NCBI RefSeq assembly: GCF_900604935.1
Contig: NZ_UWPC01000007.1
Location: forward strand, 1 to 64,000
Length of the DNA stretch: 64,000 bases
Direction: 5' to 3'
From: Vaginisenegalia massiliensis
GTDB lineage: Bacteria > Bacillota > Bacilli > Lactobacillales > Aerococcaceae
In this document: positions 62,886 to 64,000 of the stretch, one piece after another
Layout of the letters: each line of letters starts with the position of its first letter
Position numbering within the stretch: the first letter of the stretch is position 1
Translations under genes and position numbers: made by a program
The notes under the pieces: model-generated
What the model was told of the DNA's origin: nothing
Databases searched by the model: none
The model's input: only the letters and a program-made list of their open reading frames with translations

Positions 62886-63791
62886 TCAAGCGAGATTCTC
62901 ACCTATAATCTTCACTTCGGTTTCAAGACGAACTTGGTTTAACTCCCAGATGGTAGCTTGAATATGTTCAATCACTTGCAAATAATCCGTCGCCGTAGCG
63001 TGATCAACATTGACAATAAAACCAGCATGTTTACGCGAAACTTCTGCTCCACCCACTCGATAACCTTGCAAGCCCGCTTCCTGGATGAGTTGACCTGTAA
63101 AATACCCTTCCGGACGTTTGAAGACACTACCACAAGATGGATATTCGAGCGGTTGTTTAGCTTGACGCAACTCAGTTAGATGATCCATTTGAGCTTGGAT
63201 GGCCTTTACGTCGCCTGAATTCAAACGGAAACGGACATTCAAAACAATATCGTTGGTTTCTTGAAAGATACTATGACGATATGCAAAATGGCAATCCGCA
63301 TTCATCAAGGTCTTAAATTCACCCTCGCGCGTGATATATTCTACTTCAGTGATGACATCACAGACTTCGCCTCCATAGGCCCCTGCATTCATAAAGACGG
63401 CTCCACCAATGGAACCAGGAATGCCACAGGCAAACTCTAATCCTGATAAACTAGCGGCTAAAGCTTGGCGACTCACTTCAATTAAGGCAGCACCACTTTG
63501 AGCGCTAATTTCTAGGCCGTCCACTTGAATGTGGTTCATCGCCGTTAAAATAATGACCAAGCCACGAATGCCCCCATCTCGGACAATCAAATTCGAGGCG
63601 TTACCCAAAATGGTCAAAGGCAAGTGATGTTCTTTGACATAATCAATTAATTCTTTAATTTGTTCTTTGCTTGTTGGGAATGCAACAGCATCGGCTTTGC
63701 CCCCTGTTTTCGTATAGGTATAGTTGGATAATGGCTCATCTAATTTAATATCTATATGAGCCAAACTGCTTTTTAAATTCAGATAAGTCAT
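62886..63791 (-). CDS. murB: UDP-N-acetylenolpyruvoylglucosamine reductase
   Basis: 301 residues, type II MurB. FAD-binding LTILGNASNLIVRDGG, GIPGSIGGAVFMNAGAYGGE, the catalytic Ser region PSCGSVFKRPEGYFTGQLI and the C-terminal Glu region VRLETEVKIIGE. Makes UDP-MurNAc for peptidoglycan. Confidence 0.96.
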   Translation of the reverse strand: MTYLNLKSSLAHIDIKLDEPLSNYTYTKTGGKADAVAFPTSKEQIKELIDYVKEHHLPLTILGNASNLIVRDGGIRGLVIILTAMNHIQVDGLEISAQSGAALIEVSRQALAASLSGLEFACGIPGSIGGAVFMNAGAYGGEVCDVITEVEYITREGEFKTLMNADCHFAYRHSIFQETNDIVLNVRFRLNSGDVKAIQAQMDHLTELRQAKQPLEYPSCGSVFKRPEGYFTGQLIQEAGLQGYRVGGAEVSRKHAGFIVNVDHATATDYLQVIEHIQATIWELNQVRLETEVKIIGENLA

Positions 63792-63905
63792 AATTCTACC
63801 TTTCCTTGTTCTTTACTCTCACGCATACTTACCTATTTTATGCAAAGGCCATTGGAAAGTAAAGAGACCCTTCTTAAGTTTTAATAATTTTTAAAGACAA
63901 TAGTC

Positions 63906-64000
63906 TCAACTTAAGATCAATTCCATGACATAAACATCATAATAATGATAGCCGTCACGCAAACGTTTATGCAAGGTTCCACACTTGATAAAGCCAAATT
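63906..64000 (-). CDS. C-terminal end of a GNAT-type acetyltransferase (partial)
   Basis: The open frame enters from beyond the window and ends in TGA at 63906. The last 31 residues contain FGFIKCGTLHKRLRDGYHY followed by YDVYVMELIL, a typical closing segment of GNAT N-acetyltransferases (the GF..G strand before the final hydrophobic strand). Only the end is visible, so the substrate class cannot be stated. Confidence 0.6.
   Translation of the reverse strand, partial: FGFIKCGTLHKRLRDGYHYYDVYVMELILS

Overview
The window looks like a chromosomal segment of a low-GC Gram-positive bacterium of the order Lactobacillales, most like the Aerococcaceae-type cocci. Evidence: Firmicute-type Shine-Dalgarno and promoter sequences, LPXTG and LysM surface proteins, Mga-type regulators, WalR-like boxes, a mevalonate-pathway operon, and murB next to potABCD. 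I cannot name the species from sequence alone.

Layout. 1-175: edge of a probable IS200/IS605-type element. 193-7604: DUF6544 protein with a MarR regulator, DUF1801 protein, orphan solute-binding protein, CPBP protease, NamA-type ene-reductase, DedA and PAP2 membrane proteins. 7717-9181: IS3-family element with programmed frameshift. 9255-10921: an AT-rich patch of unknown genes and broken remnants. 11194-12160: rplM-rpsI with a leader. 12483-20623: flavoprotein, a five-LysM double-catalytic autolysin and an LPXTG metallophosphoesterase. 20706-26301: full-length cyanophycin synthetase, then an operon of a 29-residue ORF, an SLC13-type carrier and a divergent dihydropteroate synthase. 26488-32517: Thr-rich surface protein, BAAT-type hydrolase, DUF7010-like protein, hydrolase with TetR, NUDIX protein. 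33038-40266: guaA and coaA, diverging from mvk-mvaD-mvaK2-fni. 40239-47318: hydrolase, HTH/AbrB regulator, C69 dipeptidase, flavodoxin-rpiA-pdp, CpXC protein and a broken DUF2087 gene. 47439-53979: cytochrome b5-like protein with its TetR, and a coiled-coil ABC exporter with a divergent TetR. 54100-58398: GtrA, a small unknown protein, two overlapping Mga-like regulators, ArsR. 58668-64000: potABCD, murB and the end of a GNAT gene.

Shared themes. Four surface- or wall-related transcription units carry tandem TGTWAA-N5-TGTWAA repeats upstream, the recognition pattern of the essential WalR/VicR (YycF) response regulator: the LPXTG phosphoesterase, cyanophycin synthetase, the Thr-rich surface protein and the 122-residue protein. 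Regulator genes here often have visible dyads: MarR (1492-1513), an identical pair at 47825 and 48489 around one TetR gene, 31669 (hydrolase-TetR), 41827 (HTH/AbrB) and 43396 (cre site at the dipeptidase promoter).

Most unusual items: the cyanophycin synthetase with no degradative partner; the carrier plus altered dihydropteroate synthase plus micro-ORF operon; the surface protein ending in a Lys-rich tail and aromatic tip instead of LPXTG; and the decayed accessory patch beside the IS3 element. I saw no CRISPR array, rRNA, tRNA or prophage module.
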